A stretch of 64,000 bases of DNA from Clostridia bacterium (lineage in GTDB: Bacteria; Bacillota; Clostridia; Christensenellales; Aristaeellaceae), in NCBI GenBank assembly GCA_017431005.1, contig JAFRLY010000044.1:79354-143353 (forward strand), in the 5' to 3' direction. The notes below the pieces were generated by a model. That model made no database searches. It was not told the origin of the DNA and saw nothing but the letters and a program-made list of their open reading frames with translations. The translations under genes and the position numbers were made by a program. Shown piece by piece: positions 46,871-56,069 of this stretch. How positions within the stretch are numbered: the first letter of the stretch is position 1; each line of letters opens with the position of its first letter.

Positions 46871-47419
46871 ATGTTCCCGCTGATCCTGATGGCTATGGAG
46901 AATAACGAAGACAGGGCTCTGATAGAGGAGCTTTATCTTTGTAATCACAATCTGATGTATGCACAGGCGCTGCGGATCCTGAAGAACCGTTCTGCCGCCG
47001 AGGACGCGGTAAGCGACGCTCTGGAAGCCCTGATCAAAAAAGTTTCCCTGCTGCGGGATATGGACAGTAACAAACGGAAGGCCTATGCCGTCATTACAGT
47101 CAGGCACATGGCAATCAACATTTACCGGCGGCACAGCCGGGAAACAGTGACGGAGGAGGACACCCTGAACGCGATTCCTTCGGACAGCCGGACGGAGGAT
47201 GCTGTGCTGGACAGCGCCGGAGTGGATGAAATCCGGGAGGCGATCCACCGGCTGGGTGAAAATGACAGGGATATGCTGATGATGCGCTATTTCCGGGAGC
47301 TCAGCGATACGGAAATCGGCAGGGAGCTGGGTATTCTGCCGGTAACAGTCCGGGTAAGAATGAGTCGGGCGCGGAAGCATCTGGCGATGCTGCTCAGAAG
47401 CGGGGAGGCCGGATTATGA
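46871..47419 (+). CDS. ECF-type RNA polymerase sigma factor
   Basis: This 182-residue protein has region 2 near residues 20-90 (EELYLCNHNLMYAQALRILK, then AEDAVSDALEALIKK) and region 4 near 120-172 (LGENDRDMLMMRYFRELSD, TEIGRELGILPVTVRVRMS). That is the two-domain form of an extracytoplasmic-function sigma factor. It would direct RNA polymerase to envelope-response promoters. It overlaps the next gene, a membrane anti-sigma-like protein, by 4 bp (ATGA). The start ATG follows GGAGGGATGCTCTG. No obvious autoregulatory promoter was found upstream. Confidence 0.92.
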   Translation: MFPLILMAMENNEDRALIEELYLCNHNLMYAQALRILKNRSAAEDAVSDALEALIKKVSLLRDMDSNKRKAYAVITVRHMAINIYRRHSRETVTEEDTLNAIPSDSRTEDAVLDSAGVDEIREAIHRLGENDRDMLMMRYFRELSDTEIGRELGILPVTVRVRMSRARKHLAMLLRSGEAGL

Positions 47420-48243
47420 AACAGGAACCGAAATTGAAAGAGGCTTTTTCCAGAGCCGCACAGGAAGAAACCGAATGGCTGGACCGGAGCCTGACATACA
47501 GGGAGCGGGCGGGAGCGGAAACGCTGTATAAGCGCCATCGGGATACCGCGCTGCGTCTGATCCGGAAGAGAAAAGACGCTTCCGCAAAATGGGCTGCCGG
47601 GCTGACGGCTGCTGCCGCGGCTGTGATTCTGCTTCTCTGGGGGCTGAACCGGCCCGTTCCGGATCCTGTGACGCTGGCCGCGGATCCGGCGAACAGCGTC
47701 ATTTCCCTGCTGACGGGCGAACCGCTGCCGGCGGATACCGATACGCCGGAACAGACCGCGCCGCCCGCGGAAAGCCCGCTGCCGGAGTTGAAGGCGCAGC
47801 TGGCGGACTTCCCCGCGGATCAGAAATATCCCGTCTATACGGGCCCCGGGACAAACTATGAACGGGCCAGGCAGAACAAGGCGGCCGTTTCGACCAATGA
47901 CTGGATTCAGGTTTTCGGCACGGAAAACGGTTATCTGATGATTCAGTATGCCGTCACCGCCTCCCAATACCGCATCGGCTATATCGACGCCTCTTCCCTG
48001 CCGGGAAATATTGACGCCGGGCCGCTGGCCCTTGCTTCCCTCCCGGCGCTGATCCTGCAGGAGACCGCCCTGACGGATGATCCGCTGGGCGAAGGGCAGC
48101 CGCTGCATACCCTTTCCGCGGGTACGGAGGTTCAGTGGCTGGCTGTCATGGGCGGCTGGGCCTATCTGGAGTGGACGGGAGACGGACAGCCTGTCCGCGG
48201 CTTTGTTCCCGCTGACGCGGTCGGGCGGAAAACCGCTCCCTGA
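47416..48243 (+). CDS. Membrane anti-sigma-like protein with two extracellular SH3 domains
   Basis: This 275-residue protein has a cytoplasmic N-terminus of about 55 residues, one membrane helix (WAAGLTAAAAAVILLLWGL, about 58-76), a Pro-rich linker, and two SH3-like domains outside. The first has KYPVYTGPG, STNDWIQVFG and YLMIQY; the second has ALTDDPLG, WLAVMGGW and QPVRGFVP. Its 4-bp overlap with the sigma gene and its topology suggest it holds the sigma factor at the membrane. No zinc-binding anti-sigma motif is visible, so the N-terminal sigma-binding role is inferred from position. Confidence 0.75.
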   Translation: MKQEPKLKEAFSRAAQEETEWLDRSLTYRERAGAETLYKRHRDTALRLIRKRKDASAKWAAGLTAAAAAVILLLWGLNRPVPDPVTLAADPANSVISLLTGEPLPADTDTPEQTAPPAESPLPELKAQLADFPADQKYPVYTGPGTNYERARQNKAAVSTNDWIQVFGTENGYLMIQYAVTASQYRIGYIDASSLPGNIDAGPLALASLPALILQETALTDDPLGEGQPLHTLSAGTEVQWLAVMGGWAYLEWTGDGQPVRGFVPADAVGRKTAP

Positions 48244-48261
48244 AAGAAATTTTTACAGCTT

Positions 48262-48288
48262 TGTAACATCCGCTTCTCCCCGCGTGTC
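48262..48288 (+). promoter_or_regulatory. Candidate ECF-type promoter for the secreted SH3 protein
   Basis: TGTAACA (48262-48268) and CGTGTC (48283-48288), with 15 bp between AAC and CGT, resemble ECF promoters (AAC in -35, CGT in -10, spacing 16-17). It is 80-110 bp before the ATG at 48371 and would place that gene under the adjacent sigma factor. The match is loose. Confidence 0.3.
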
Positions 48289-48370
48289 CTTTTATACAGA
48301 AGGGCGGACACGGCCGCGTCCGGCGGCCGTCCGGAACCCTGCAGAAATATGGAAGCGGAGGAAAAAGGGA

Positions 48371-49759
48371 ATGAAAAAGTTTCTGGTTTTGCTGTTGATG
48401 CTCTCGGCAATGCTTCTCCCGGCCGGCGCGTCGCTGGCGGAGGACGGCTCTCTGGAAGGCCTGCCGCCCCTGATTTCGGAGTTCCTGGCCGGCCGGGGGC
48501 TGAAGGACTGCGCGGAGGATTATGTCCGCCTGAATTGGACGGAATCTCCCAAAGGCGTATATCTGGACCATCTGTTTGTGCTGACCAGTCAGGACGGAAC
48601 GCACCATGATGTCTGGCACTTTACGAATGACCAGACGGATGAAAACGCGGCGCAGGGCTGGAAGTTCAAGGCCTGTTATGACAGCCTGGCCCCTCAGGGA
48701 AAAGGCACGCTCGCCTTCCGCAGGCATACCGCCTCCGACCTCGAAGCAAATGATGTCAGCCTGTATCAGGATGACCAGGGCTTTCTGATTTACCGGATAG
48801 ATCCGGACCACGAGGAATATTGGATGCAGGGGATCAACGTCCATGTGATCAACCATCAGTTCCGGGTGATCTCCTGGTTTGACCGGAGCAAGGCGTCGAT
48901 GACGGGAGCGTATATCAGGAAAGGAAAGCTGTACTTCTATGACTGGGACGCGGAGAGGATGCTCGGGCATGTGAACCTGTATACATCCTTCGGACTGAAC
49001 ATGGCCTTCAGGTCCCTTCCCAAGTCCTATAAGGAGGCAAAAGCAACTTTTTCCGATCCGCCCGCGATTCCCGGCGGAACTCTGACGGCGGAGCGGATTC
49101 AGTTTACCTCCAATAAAAAATACGCGGTTTACACCGGGCCCGGGGAGAACTACCTGCGCGGCGGGAACGGAAAAGCTTCCGTTTCCACCAATGACTGGAT
49201 TCAGGTCTTCGGCAGGGAAAACGGCTGGATCATGATCCAGTATGATATTACCAGCGAGCATATGCGGATCGGCTGGATTCCGGAGAGCGCGCTGCCAAAG
49301 AAGGCGGCCGTCGGCAATATCGGCTTCGGAGATCATACGGCCTGCGCGGCGGCGCAGTGCTCCCTGACGGATGATCCCCTGTTTTCCGGGACCGCCGTCG
49401 CGAATCTGCCGGCGGACGCGAAGGTCAGGCGGCTGGCGGTGATGGGCGATTGGGTGTATGTGGAATATGACAACGGAACGCAGCCGGTGCGCGGATTCGT
49501 GCGGTCCGGAAACCTGACTCACCTGACGCAGGAGCAGGTTCAGAGCCTGGCGCAGACGGCGCTGCTCGCGACGGGGCCGGTGGCTGAAGGCAAAACCGTG
49601 ACTGCGGACGCGCTGAAAAGCTATGTTGTTTCGTACAGCTTCAGCGCTGCGTCCGGACAATGGAGCGTACGCTTTGATTCCGGAAGAGATTATGGCTGGT
49701 CTGTCATCGTGGAGGATCAGTCCGGTACAGCCTGGCTGGAGTCGGCGGATAACGGATAA
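48371..49759 (+). CDS. Secreted protein with SH3-type domains, paralogous to the anti-sigma ectodomain
   Basis: This 462-residue exported protein has a signal peptide (MKKFLVLLLMLSAMLLPAG, cleavage near ASLAE). A middle region has no known family. Two SH3-like domains follow at about residues 250-310 and 325-380. These read KYAVYTGPG, STNDWIQVFG, WIMIQY and SLTDDPLF, LAVMGDW, QPVRGFV, closely matching the two domains of the preceding anti-sigma-like protein. The last 85 residues are alpha/beta without a known motif. It is probably cell-wall or peptidoglycan associated. GGAGGAAAAAGGGA precedes the ATG. Confidence 0.8.
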   Translation: MKKFLVLLLMLSAMLLPAGASLAEDGSLEGLPPLISEFLAGRGLKDCAEDYVRLNWTESPKGVYLDHLFVLTSQDGTHHDVWHFTNDQTDENAAQGWKFKACYDSLAPQGKGTLAFRRHTASDLEANDVSLYQDDQGFLIYRIDPDHEEYWMQGINVHVINHQFRVISWFDRSKASMTGAYIRKGKLYFYDWDAERMLGHVNLYTSFGLNMAFRSLPKSYKEAKATFSDPPAIPGGTLTAERIQFTSNKKYAVYTGPGENYLRGGNGKASVSTNDWIQVFGRENGWIMIQYDITSEHMRIGWIPESALPKKAAVGNIGFGDHTACAAAQCSLTDDPLFSGTAVANLPADAKVRRLAVMGDWVYVEYDNGTQPVRGFVRSGNLTHLTQEQVQSLAQTALLATGPVAEGKTVTADALKSYVVSYSFSAASGQWSVRFDSGRDYGWSVIVEDQSGTAWLESADNG

Positions 49760-49784
49760 CACGCGGTTATGAAGGATGATGGGT

Positions 49785-51344
49785 ATGAAGAAGCGGTTTT
49801 TATGCATTTTTCTTCTGATGCTGACGCTGGTCAGTGCTTCAGCGCTGGCAGCAGCCAGTGACGAAGCGCAGATCACAGAGGCACTGCGTCAGGCAGGCAT
49901 CACGGAGCCGGTGCAGCTCTCGCAGTGGGGCGATACGGCAGCCTGCTTTGCCGGGACGGACGGAGTGAAAAGGCTGGTCCTTCTGGAACGGCATGACGGC
50001 GCATGGCAGATCGTCATCGACAATCCCGCGGCGCTGATCCAGAACAGGGACTGGCCTGAGCTTCTGCTGGACAGCGATAACGCCGTGTTCTGGACCTACC
50101 TGCTGTCGGACACGGAGCTGGTGCGTTACCACAGCAGCCGGAACGCGGACGGAACCTGGGGCCCGGTGGATCAGTATGCCGCAGACAGCGGCTTCGGTGA
50201 ATACACCCATGTATGGAGCACCGTGTGGGACGACGCCCACGGCGGGGAGATCGTCCGCACTTTTGGCATGTACAGTGAGGATGACAACGACCACGGCATT
50301 CAGCGCATGGAGGTGCTTCCCGCCGCCTGGATGGCGGACTGTGTCCGGCTGGCAGACTTTGACGTTTCCCGCTTTCCGGCGTTCATCAGCACCACTGACT
50401 TTTACGCATCGGAGAACGGGCGCTTTTTCCGGGAGGCTGCCGCAGCCCTCATGCCGGAATATACTTTCGTGAAGGGCATGCTGAAGAACAGTGCCCTGCA
50501 TTTCCTGATGGAGAAGCCGGACGGCAGCCGGGTGTATGTGATCTGCGAGTATATGAGCCACCGGGCCGTGAACCTGATTGAGAGCTCCCCGCTGCCGGAA
50601 GGTACAGTGCTGGGGTATGAGAACTTTTCCGACAGCCTGTGGATCGACGGGCGCTGCGTGACGGTCCAGCTGCTTTATTCCGGCAGGGCAGGGCTTGAAT
50701 ACATTTATGATGACAGCGCTTTTTCTGAAGAAACGGGAGGTTTCATGTTCTTCGGGGACCGCACGGTATGGGACGGCTCGGAAGTGCCGGCCGGAACCCT
50801 CCTCTACGGCGATCACCCCTGGGGCGACATTACGCAGATGGACTGGACCAGCCTGCCGCATACTCTGACGGAAGCATCTGCGCAGATGGACTCCGGCCAG
50901 TACGCCATGGTGGTCAATCCCAACCCTGCCGACCGCCTGCACCTGCGGGAACGGGCGGACAAAGGGAGCCGTTCCCGGGGAAAGTATTATACCGGCACCC
51001 CGGTCGGCGTCAGCGCGCAGGACGGCGACTGGACACTGGTGACGTTCGGCGACTGGCGAAGCTGGGTGCACGGGTACATGATGAAGCGCTACCTGACCTT
51101 CGGGCAGTCCGGCAGCGCCCTGCGCCTGGATCTTTCCGCCATGCCGCAGCTTTCCGCCAGAGACGAAAAGCTGAAGGTATACAAAGAACCGCAGATCGGC
51201 GAGTATATCTGGCACATGGACGCGGGCTGGAACACCATGAAGGTCATCGGAATCATCGGGGATGAATGGTATCACGTCTGGTTCCCGGTGACCGGGGAGT
51301 ACGGGTTCGTGCGGCAGAGCGATCTGACGGCCGGAAACGGATGA
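49785..51344 (+). CDS. Secreted SH3-domain protein of unknown function
   Basis: This 519-residue exported protein starts at ATG 49785, nine bases after GAAGGA. A second ATG nine bases upstream would leave no room for a ribosome binding site. Its signal peptide is KKRFLCIFLLMLTLVSASAL with cleavage near AAAS. About 350 residues of unrecognised sequence follow. Two SH3-like segments come last: VNPNPADRLHLRERAD with YTGTPVGVSAQDGDW, and LKVYKEPQIGEYIWHM with GIIGDEWYHVWFP. It is 25 bp after the other secreted SH3 gene, so the four genes from the sigma factor onward appear to act together on the cell envelope. Confidence 0.75.
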   Translation: MKKRFLCIFLLMLTLVSASALAAASDEAQITEALRQAGITEPVQLSQWGDTAACFAGTDGVKRLVLLERHDGAWQIVIDNPAALIQNRDWPELLLDSDNAVFWTYLLSDTELVRYHSSRNADGTWGPVDQYAADSGFGEYTHVWSTVWDDAHGGEIVRTFGMYSEDDNDHGIQRMEVLPAAWMADCVRLADFDVSRFPAFISTTDFYASENGRFFREAAAALMPEYTFVKGMLKNSALHFLMEKPDGSRVYVICEYMSHRAVNLIESSPLPEGTVLGYENFSDSLWIDGRCVTVQLLYSGRAGLEYIYDDSAFSEETGGFMFFGDRTVWDGSEVPAGTLLYGDHPWGDITQMDWTSLPHTLTEASAQMDSGQYAMVVNPNPADRLHLRERADKGSRSRGKYYTGTPVGVSAQDGDWTLVTFGDWRSWVHGYMMKRYLTFGQSGSALRLDLSAMPQLSARDEKLKVYKEPQIGEYIWHMDAGWNTMKVIGIIGDEWYHVWFPVTGEYGFVRQSDLTAGNG

Positions 51345-51354
51345 CGGAACGCAA

Positions 51355-51391
51355 AAAGGGCGGGGAGCAGTATGAAAGCTCCCCGCCCTTT
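51355..51391. terminator. Bidirectional terminator between convergent genes
   Basis: A perfect 14-bp stem AAAGGGCGGGGAGC/GCTCCCCGCCCTTT with a short loop lies between the rightward SH3 gene and the leftward glycosidase remnant. Leftward it is followed by TTTTTGCG; rightward the tail is weak. Confidence 0.7.
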
Positions 51392-51411
51392 GGGTATAAG
51401 GCACGATCGTC

Positions 51412-51990
51412 TTATTCTTCCCCGGTACACCTGACGACCAGTTCCGCAGGTTCAAGACCCTCGCAGAGACAATGAATATGACCGGTGCCGGACTTGCCTG
51501 TCGTACGGAAAACAGCCATCACATGGCCCTCATACAGACGCTGAACGGGTTGCGCGTAATTGGCGGTAGTCTGGATGGCGGTGTTTCCTGCGGAAATAAA
51601 GTGCAGAGGACCGGCGGCGGAAAAAGTAACGGTCCTGTCCTCATCGAAAACCGCGTTTCCGTTTTTATCTGTCAGCTGAGCCTGTACATAGATCAGAGCA
51701 TCGCCTTCCGCTTCCTGCCTGTTTTCCACCCGAATGAAAGCAGGCTTCATTTCACAGAAATAATCGTACACAAACTGCGGCATTTCTTCCGCCTTCAAAG
51801 TACGGTTGGAACCGACTGTGTAATCTCGCCGCAAAAGCGAAGCTGCACAGCGCGCTGGTGGATCTCACAGGGTGCCGGATCCCGGAAAAACCCGATGCTC
51901 CCGGCAATGACCATCTCATCCGGAAAGGGAAAGTCATCCAGCCTGTCATGATAAAGCACCCGGCCCGCAGTCTTTTTTTCATGTGCAGAA
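51412..51990 (-). pseudogene. Decayed C-terminal fragment of a GH2-like glycosidase
   Basis: The frame ending at 51412 encodes an Ig-like domain: ENRQEAEGDALIYVQAQLTD, KNGNAVFDEDRTVTFSAAGP, GHVMAVFRTTGKSGTGHI and LCEGLEPAELVV. This pattern matches the C-terminal beta domain of GH2 beta-galactosidases. Upstream, a different frame (about 51830-51990) reads RVLYHDRLDDFPFPDEM then IAGSIGFFRDPAPCEIHQ, and joins by a frameshift near 51830. The catalytic barrel is absent. There is no start with a ribosome binding site. I read it as a remnant of a lost gene next to the GH127 gene. The join is tentative. Confidence 0.5.
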
Positions 51991-52302
51991 TATTGTATAT
52001 GCCAAAAAGGCTTCAGGGAAGAACCATTCGGCGCATCTGAGTATTGAAGATTTTCGGGAGTATGTTATTATTTTTATGGCAGATACAGATAAAAGAATCG
52101 TATTTTGTATATAGTCAGGGAGGATGGGGTGCTGTTTTTTATCCTGGGGATCGCTGTCTGCATTCTGCAGGCAAAACAGTATTCCGCGCCGATGCTTTCC
52201 CTGATGGATGCGGTCGGCCTGAACATTTCTTTCGGGATGCCCGACCGGCTGCCGCTTGGTTTTGTCAACACCCTGAAGATTATCTGATAAGGAGGAACGT
52301 CT
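51991..52302. other. AT-richer gap upstream of the GH127 gene
   Basis: A 60-codon plus-strand frame (52105-52287) contains one hydrophobic stretch (VLFFILGIAVCIL) and ends just before the AAGGAGG of the next gene. It could be a small membrane peptide or a remnant. I see no family match and no convincing start. No other gene or clear promoter is apparent. Confidence 0.3.
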
Positions 52303-54144
52303 ATGTTACTGCAAATGATCCAGGGCCGGAATGTTCAGCTTCATGATATGGAATTAAAACGCCGCGAACGGGAAAACCGTGATTACATGCTGCGGCTGGA
52401 AACCCGGTCGCTCATGCTGAATTTTGAAATGGAAGCGGGGCTGGGCGGCCCGGCGGAAATACCCGGCTACATGCACGGCGGCTGGGAAAGCCCCACGTGC
52501 CAGCTGCGCGGACATTTTCCGGGACACTGGCTGTCAGCTGCCGCCATGCGCTATGCGGCTTCGGGTGACAGAGCCGTCAAGGCGCAGGCTGATGATATGA
52601 TCGATATTCTGGAACGCTGCCAGAATGAAAACGGTGACGGCTGGGCGGGACCCATTCCCGAAAAATATCTGAACCGCATCGCGGCGGGCAAGCCGGTCTG
52701 GGCTCCCCACTATACGATCCACAAGGTTTTTATGGGGCTGGTGGATATGTACAGGTTCGCGGGAAATGAGAAGGCGCTGGCTGTCGCTGAAAAATGGGCG
52801 GAATGGTTTCTGAACTGGACGAAGGATTTCAGCCGTGAGCAGATGGACGATATCCTGGACGTGGAGACTGGCGGCATGCTGGAGATCTGGGCAGATCTGT
52901 ACGGCATCACAGGCAGGGAAATGTACCGGACCCTGATGCAGCGCTATTACCGGGGCCGCCTGTTCGACCGCCTTCTGGAAGGAGCGGATCCCCTTACCAA
53001 TATGCACGCCAACACCACGATCCCCGAAGTCTGCGGCTGCGCGCGGGCGTATGAAGTGACCGGTGATGAAAAATGGCGCCGCATCTGCGAGGCCTATTGG
53101 AAATGCGCTGTCACGGACCGGGGCGCTTACGCGACCGGCGGGCAGACCCTGGGCGAGATCTGGCTGCCCAAGAATGAAATCAGGGCCCGTCTGGGCGATA
53201 AGGCCCAGGAGCATTGCACAGTCTATAATATGATGCGCCTTGCGGACTATCTGTTCCGTTGGACGGGGGACAAGAGATACTGCGACTATATTGAGCGCAA
53301 TCTTTATAACGGCATCATGGCGCAGGCATACTGGGTCCGGGAAGCCGTCAATGACGGCAATCAGGACAAAACACATCAAAAAGGCTTGCTCACTTATTTC
53401 CTGCCCATGCGGGCAGGGGGAAGAAAAGGCTGGGCAAGCGAGAAGAATCATTTCTACTGCTGCCACGGAACGCTTGTGCAGGCTAACGCTGCCCATAACC
53501 GTTATCTGTATTATCAGAATGACCATACAGTATATGCCTGCCAGTACTTTGATTCTGCCTGCACGGTGAAGATTGACGGGCAGGAGATCACCCTGACTCA
53601 GCGCAATGATACGCAGGCCGGTTCATTCCATATGTCCAGCGATTCCGCAGGAAGGCAGTGCATTGATCCTGTGCCCGCGAAGGTATTGCATCATCCGGAA
53701 ATGAAATGCCTGTATTTCTCAGTCAGCACGAAAATCCCCGTTCACATGGTTCTGAAGGTTCGTATCCCGGACTGGACGGATGCTGAAAAGACAGAAGACG
53801 GATACTATACTTTTGACCGCGAGTGGAAGGACGGCGATACCGTCTGCGTGAAGCTTCCCATGAGAGTCCGCGCCGAATACATGCCGGATGATGACCACAT
53901 GGTGGCGTTCACCTACGGTCCAATGACACTGGCCGGGCTGACAGATGCCGAAACGCAGCTTGATCTGGGCGGAAAGCCCGCGGAGGAGAGCATTGCACGC
54001 GAAAGTGAACGTGAATGGGCTGTCTGGACAGAACTGTTCAAAACTGTAGGTCAGGAAAAGGGTATTCGTCTGCTTCCTCTCTATAAAGTCGGTTATGAAC
54101 CGTATGAGATTTATTTCCCGGTCAGGAACAAGCCCGGTGACTGA
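52303..54144 (+). CDS. GH127-type beta-L-arabinofuranosidase (DUF1680)
   Basis: This 613-residue cytoplasmic enzyme has an (alpha/alpha)6 barrel with YTIHKVFMGLVDMY and DVETGGMLEIWADLYG, then a beta-sandwich. The GH127 zinc and nucleophile residues are in place: Glu303 and Cys305 in QEHCTVYN, and Cys386-Cys387 in FYCCHGT. In characterised GH127 enzymes one of these cysteines is the nucleophile, removing beta-L-arabinofuranose from plant glycoproteins or oligosaccharides. TAAGGAGG precedes the ATG. It stands alone, next to a decayed GH2-like gene, perhaps the rest of a former arabinan or glycoprotein locus. Confidence 0.9.
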   Translation: MLLQMIQGRNVQLHDMELKRRERENRDYMLRLETRSLMLNFEMEAGLGGPAEIPGYMHGGWESPTCQLRGHFPGHWLSAAAMRYAASGDRAVKAQADDMIDILERCQNENGDGWAGPIPEKYLNRIAAGKPVWAPHYTIHKVFMGLVDMYRFAGNEKALAVAEKWAEWFLNWTKDFSREQMDDILDVETGGMLEIWADLYGITGREMYRTLMQRYYRGRLFDRLLEGADPLTNMHANTTIPEVCGCARAYEVTGDEKWRRICEAYWKCAVTDRGAYATGGQTLGEIWLPKNEIRARLGDKAQEHCTVYNMMRLADYLFRWTGDKRYCDYIERNLYNGIMAQAYWVREAVNDGNQDKTHQKGLLTYFLPMRAGGRKGWASEKNHFYCCHGTLVQANAAHNRYLYYQNDHTVYACQYFDSACTVKIDGQEITLTQRNDTQAGSFHMSSDSAGRQCIDPVPAKVLHHPEMKCLYFSVSTKIPVHMVLKVRIPDWTDAEKTEDGYYTFDREWKDGDTVCVKLPMRVRAEYMPDDDHMVAFTYGPMTLAGLTDAETQLDLGGKPAEESIARESEREWAVWTELFKTVGQEKGIRLLPLYKVGYEPYEIYFPVRNKPGD

Positions 54145-54265
54145 TGCCGGTTCATAAGCTGCCTTCAGCCTCAGTCTTGTGGCAAATTGCTTATGAAAAC
54201 CCCTGCAGCACCGGTCCGGAACGGGATATTATCTGACAAAAAACAGCATAAGCCGACAGGATACG

Positions 54266-54315
54266 TCCCCTGAAGCCAGATACCGGAACAAGGAAAGCCG
54301 GTAAGCTTCAGGGGA
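54266..54315 (+). terminator. Long hairpin after the GH127 gene
   Basis: An 11-bp perfect stem TCCCCTGAAGC/GCTTCAGGGGA with an inner ACCGG/CCGGT stem closes a loop of about 11 bases. No clear T run follows (TGTCAGTC), so it is a Rho-independent-like terminator of doubtful strength or an mRNA 3' protector. Confidence 0.4.
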
Positions 54316-54408
54316 TGTCAGTCAATAAACAAACCGTCTCACCCATTAGACGACAAATTTCTGTTTTTTGCAATATCAGGGGGAAATCATTTCATAGAAC
54401 CTGTTTCC

Positions 54409-54437
54409 TTGCACATCCGCCCCGCATTTGCTATCAT
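54409..54437 (+). promoter_or_regulatory. Sigma-A promoter of the two-component genes
   Basis: TTGCAC (54409-54414), exact 17-bp spacer, TATCAT (54432-54437). The expected start is about 54444, some 44 bases before the response regulator ATG. Confidence 0.6.
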
Positions 54438-54487
54438 ACCTCCCGGAAGATCACAGATGTTTGCTGTGGATGGCAGGAGGATCGGCC

Positions 54488-55141
54488 ATGAACACATTGC
54501 TGCTGGTGGAGGACGACGCGGTGCTGCGGGAGGGGCTCGCAGAACTGTTCATCCGGGAAGGGTATCGGGTCGTGGAGGCGGGATCCGTGCGCGAAGCCCG
54601 GGCCAGGCTGGATGATGCCGTCCAGGCCATCGTGATGGATGTGGGCCTGCCGGACGGCGACGGTGTGGCCCTGTGCCGGGAATGGCGGGCCATGGGTGAC
54701 ACGCGGCCGATCCTGTTTCTCACGGCCAGGGACGAGGAATTCGATGTGGTGCGCGGCCTGGACTCCGGCGGGAACGATTACGTGACCAAGCCCTTCCGGA
54801 TGCAAGAGCTGCTCAGCCGGGTGCGCGTCCTGCTGCGCGGCAGTGCGCCGGGAAGGGTCACAGCCCGGGGTGGATTCACCGTGGACGAGACGCGGATGCA
54901 GATCACCCGCGACGGTGAGGCCCTGCCGCTGACACTGACGGAGTACAGGATTCTGGTGCTTCTGCTGGAGAGCAAGGGCGTCGTCTCCCGCGATCGGCTG
55001 CTGCAGCTGCTGTGGGACGACGGCGGGAAGTACATCGACGACAACACGCTCTCCGTCCATATGAGCCGGCTGCGGGAGAAGGTCGGTGCAGCGCAGATCC
55101 GCACGATTCGGGGAGTGGGGTATCAATGGTCGGATATGTGA
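54488..55141 (+). CDS. OmpR/VanR-type response regulator
   Basis: This 217-residue regulator has a receiver domain with LLLVEDDAVLREGLAELF, the phospho-acceptor Asp in VMDVGLPDGDG near residue 52 and the conserved Lys in YVTKPFRMQELL. Its C-terminal winged helix contains LTLTEYRILVLLLESKG and DDNTLSVHMSRLREK. The ATG at 54488 follows GGCAGGAGGATCGGCC. It overlaps the kinase gene by 16 bp. The palindromes at 56070-56098 are its likely binding site, so it would control the ABC transporter genes downstream. Confidence 0.95.
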   Translation: MNTLLLVEDDAVLREGLAELFIREGYRVVEAGSVREARARLDDAVQAIVMDVGLPDGDGVALCREWRAMGDTRPILFLTARDEEFDVVRGLDSGGNDYVTKPFRMQELLSRVRVLLRGSAPGRVTARGGFTVDETRMQITRDGEALPLTLTEYRILVLLLESKGVVSRDRLLQLLWDDGGKYIDDNTLSVHMSRLREKVGAAQIRTIRGVGYQWSDM

Positions 55142-56004
55142 TCGGCGGCATCCTGGCGGCGGCCATCCTCGTGATGGCTGTTCATCTGCTGCGTCAGAGG
55201 AAGCGCCTCAGCAGGCTCGCGGAGCAGATGGAGGACTTCCTGGCCGGGCGGGAGAAGCCCCTGCCCTTTTCCCTGCGGGAAGACACAATCGCGCCGCTGG
55301 AGAATGCCGCGGCCGAAATGGAAAACCGTCTCGCGGTGGAACAGGAGCGCTGCCGCCGGGAAGCCCGGCGCACCAGCGATCTGACGGCTGACATCTCCCA
55401 TCAGCTGAAGACCCCGCTCGCCTCTCTCCGGCTGTTCGTGGAGATGGATGAGGGAGCGCACCTGGCGCAGGAGATCAGTCAGATCGAGCGGATGGAAGCC
55501 CTGATCGGCAGCCTGCTCCGCCTGGAAAAGCTGTGCGCGGACGGGTATGAATTCACCTTTGCGGATCACGCGATCCGGCCGCTCATCGAAAGCGTGTGGA
55601 GCCGGCTCCGCCCTTTGTGGCCGGAGAAGGTCATGCAGATCGAAGGCGATGCAGCGATCCGCTGTGATGAAAAGTGGCTGTCCGAGGCCTTCCTGAATCT
55701 ACTGAAAAACGCCTGCGAGCATACGGCGGCAGACGGGAAGATTACCATTTCGCTGGAGCAGACCGACCGGGCCTTCTTCTGCACGATGGAAGACAACGGC
55801 GGCGGTGCGGCGGAGGCGGATCTGCCCCATCTGTTTGACAGGTTCTACCGCGCGCAGGATCAGAAGCAGAGCGGCGCGGGGCTCGGTCTGGCGATCGTGA
55901 AGGAGATCATTTACCGTCACCACGGCCAGATCTCGGCAGAAAACACAAAAGATGGACTGAGATTCGTCCTCTCGATTCCGATCCTGAATCTCACGCGGTC
56001 CTGA
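55126..56004 (+). CDS. Membrane sensor histidine kinase
   Basis: This 292-residue kinase has a single membrane helix at residues 3-22 and no extracellular domain. After a short HAMP-like linker come the phospho-acceptor His92 in TADISHQLKTPLASLR, the N-box NLLKNACEHT, the G1-box DNGGGA, the F-box LFDRFYRA and the G2-box GAGLGLAIVKEI. Lack of a sensor domain suggests it senses within the membrane or through its transporter, as in BceS-type systems. GGGGAGTGGGG precedes the start and the gene overlaps the regulator by 16 bp. Confidence 0.93.
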   Translation: MVGYVIGGILAAAILVMAVHLLRQRKRLSRLAEQMEDFLAGREKPLPFSLREDTIAPLENAAAEMENRLAVEQERCRREARRTSDLTADISHQLKTPLASLRLFVEMDEGAHLAQEISQIERMEALIGSLLRLEKLCADGYEFTFADHAIRPLIESVWSRLRPLWPEKVMQIEGDAAIRCDEKWLSEAFLNLLKNACEHTAADGKITISLEQTDRAFFCTMEDNGGGAAEADLPHLFDRFYRAQDQKQSGAGLGLAIVKEIIYRHHGQISAENTKDGLRFVLSIPILNLTRS

Positions 56005-56069
56005 TACCGGAAGAAAAGCTGCGGGGAACGGCTGTCATGCTGCCTCCCCGCCCTTTCTTTTCCCGCAGT

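Larger units (their letters stand above)
54145..54487. other. Gap between GH127 and the two-component system
   Basis: It contains the hairpin at 54266-54315 and the promoter at 54409-54437. Nothing else is recognised. Confidence 0.4.
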
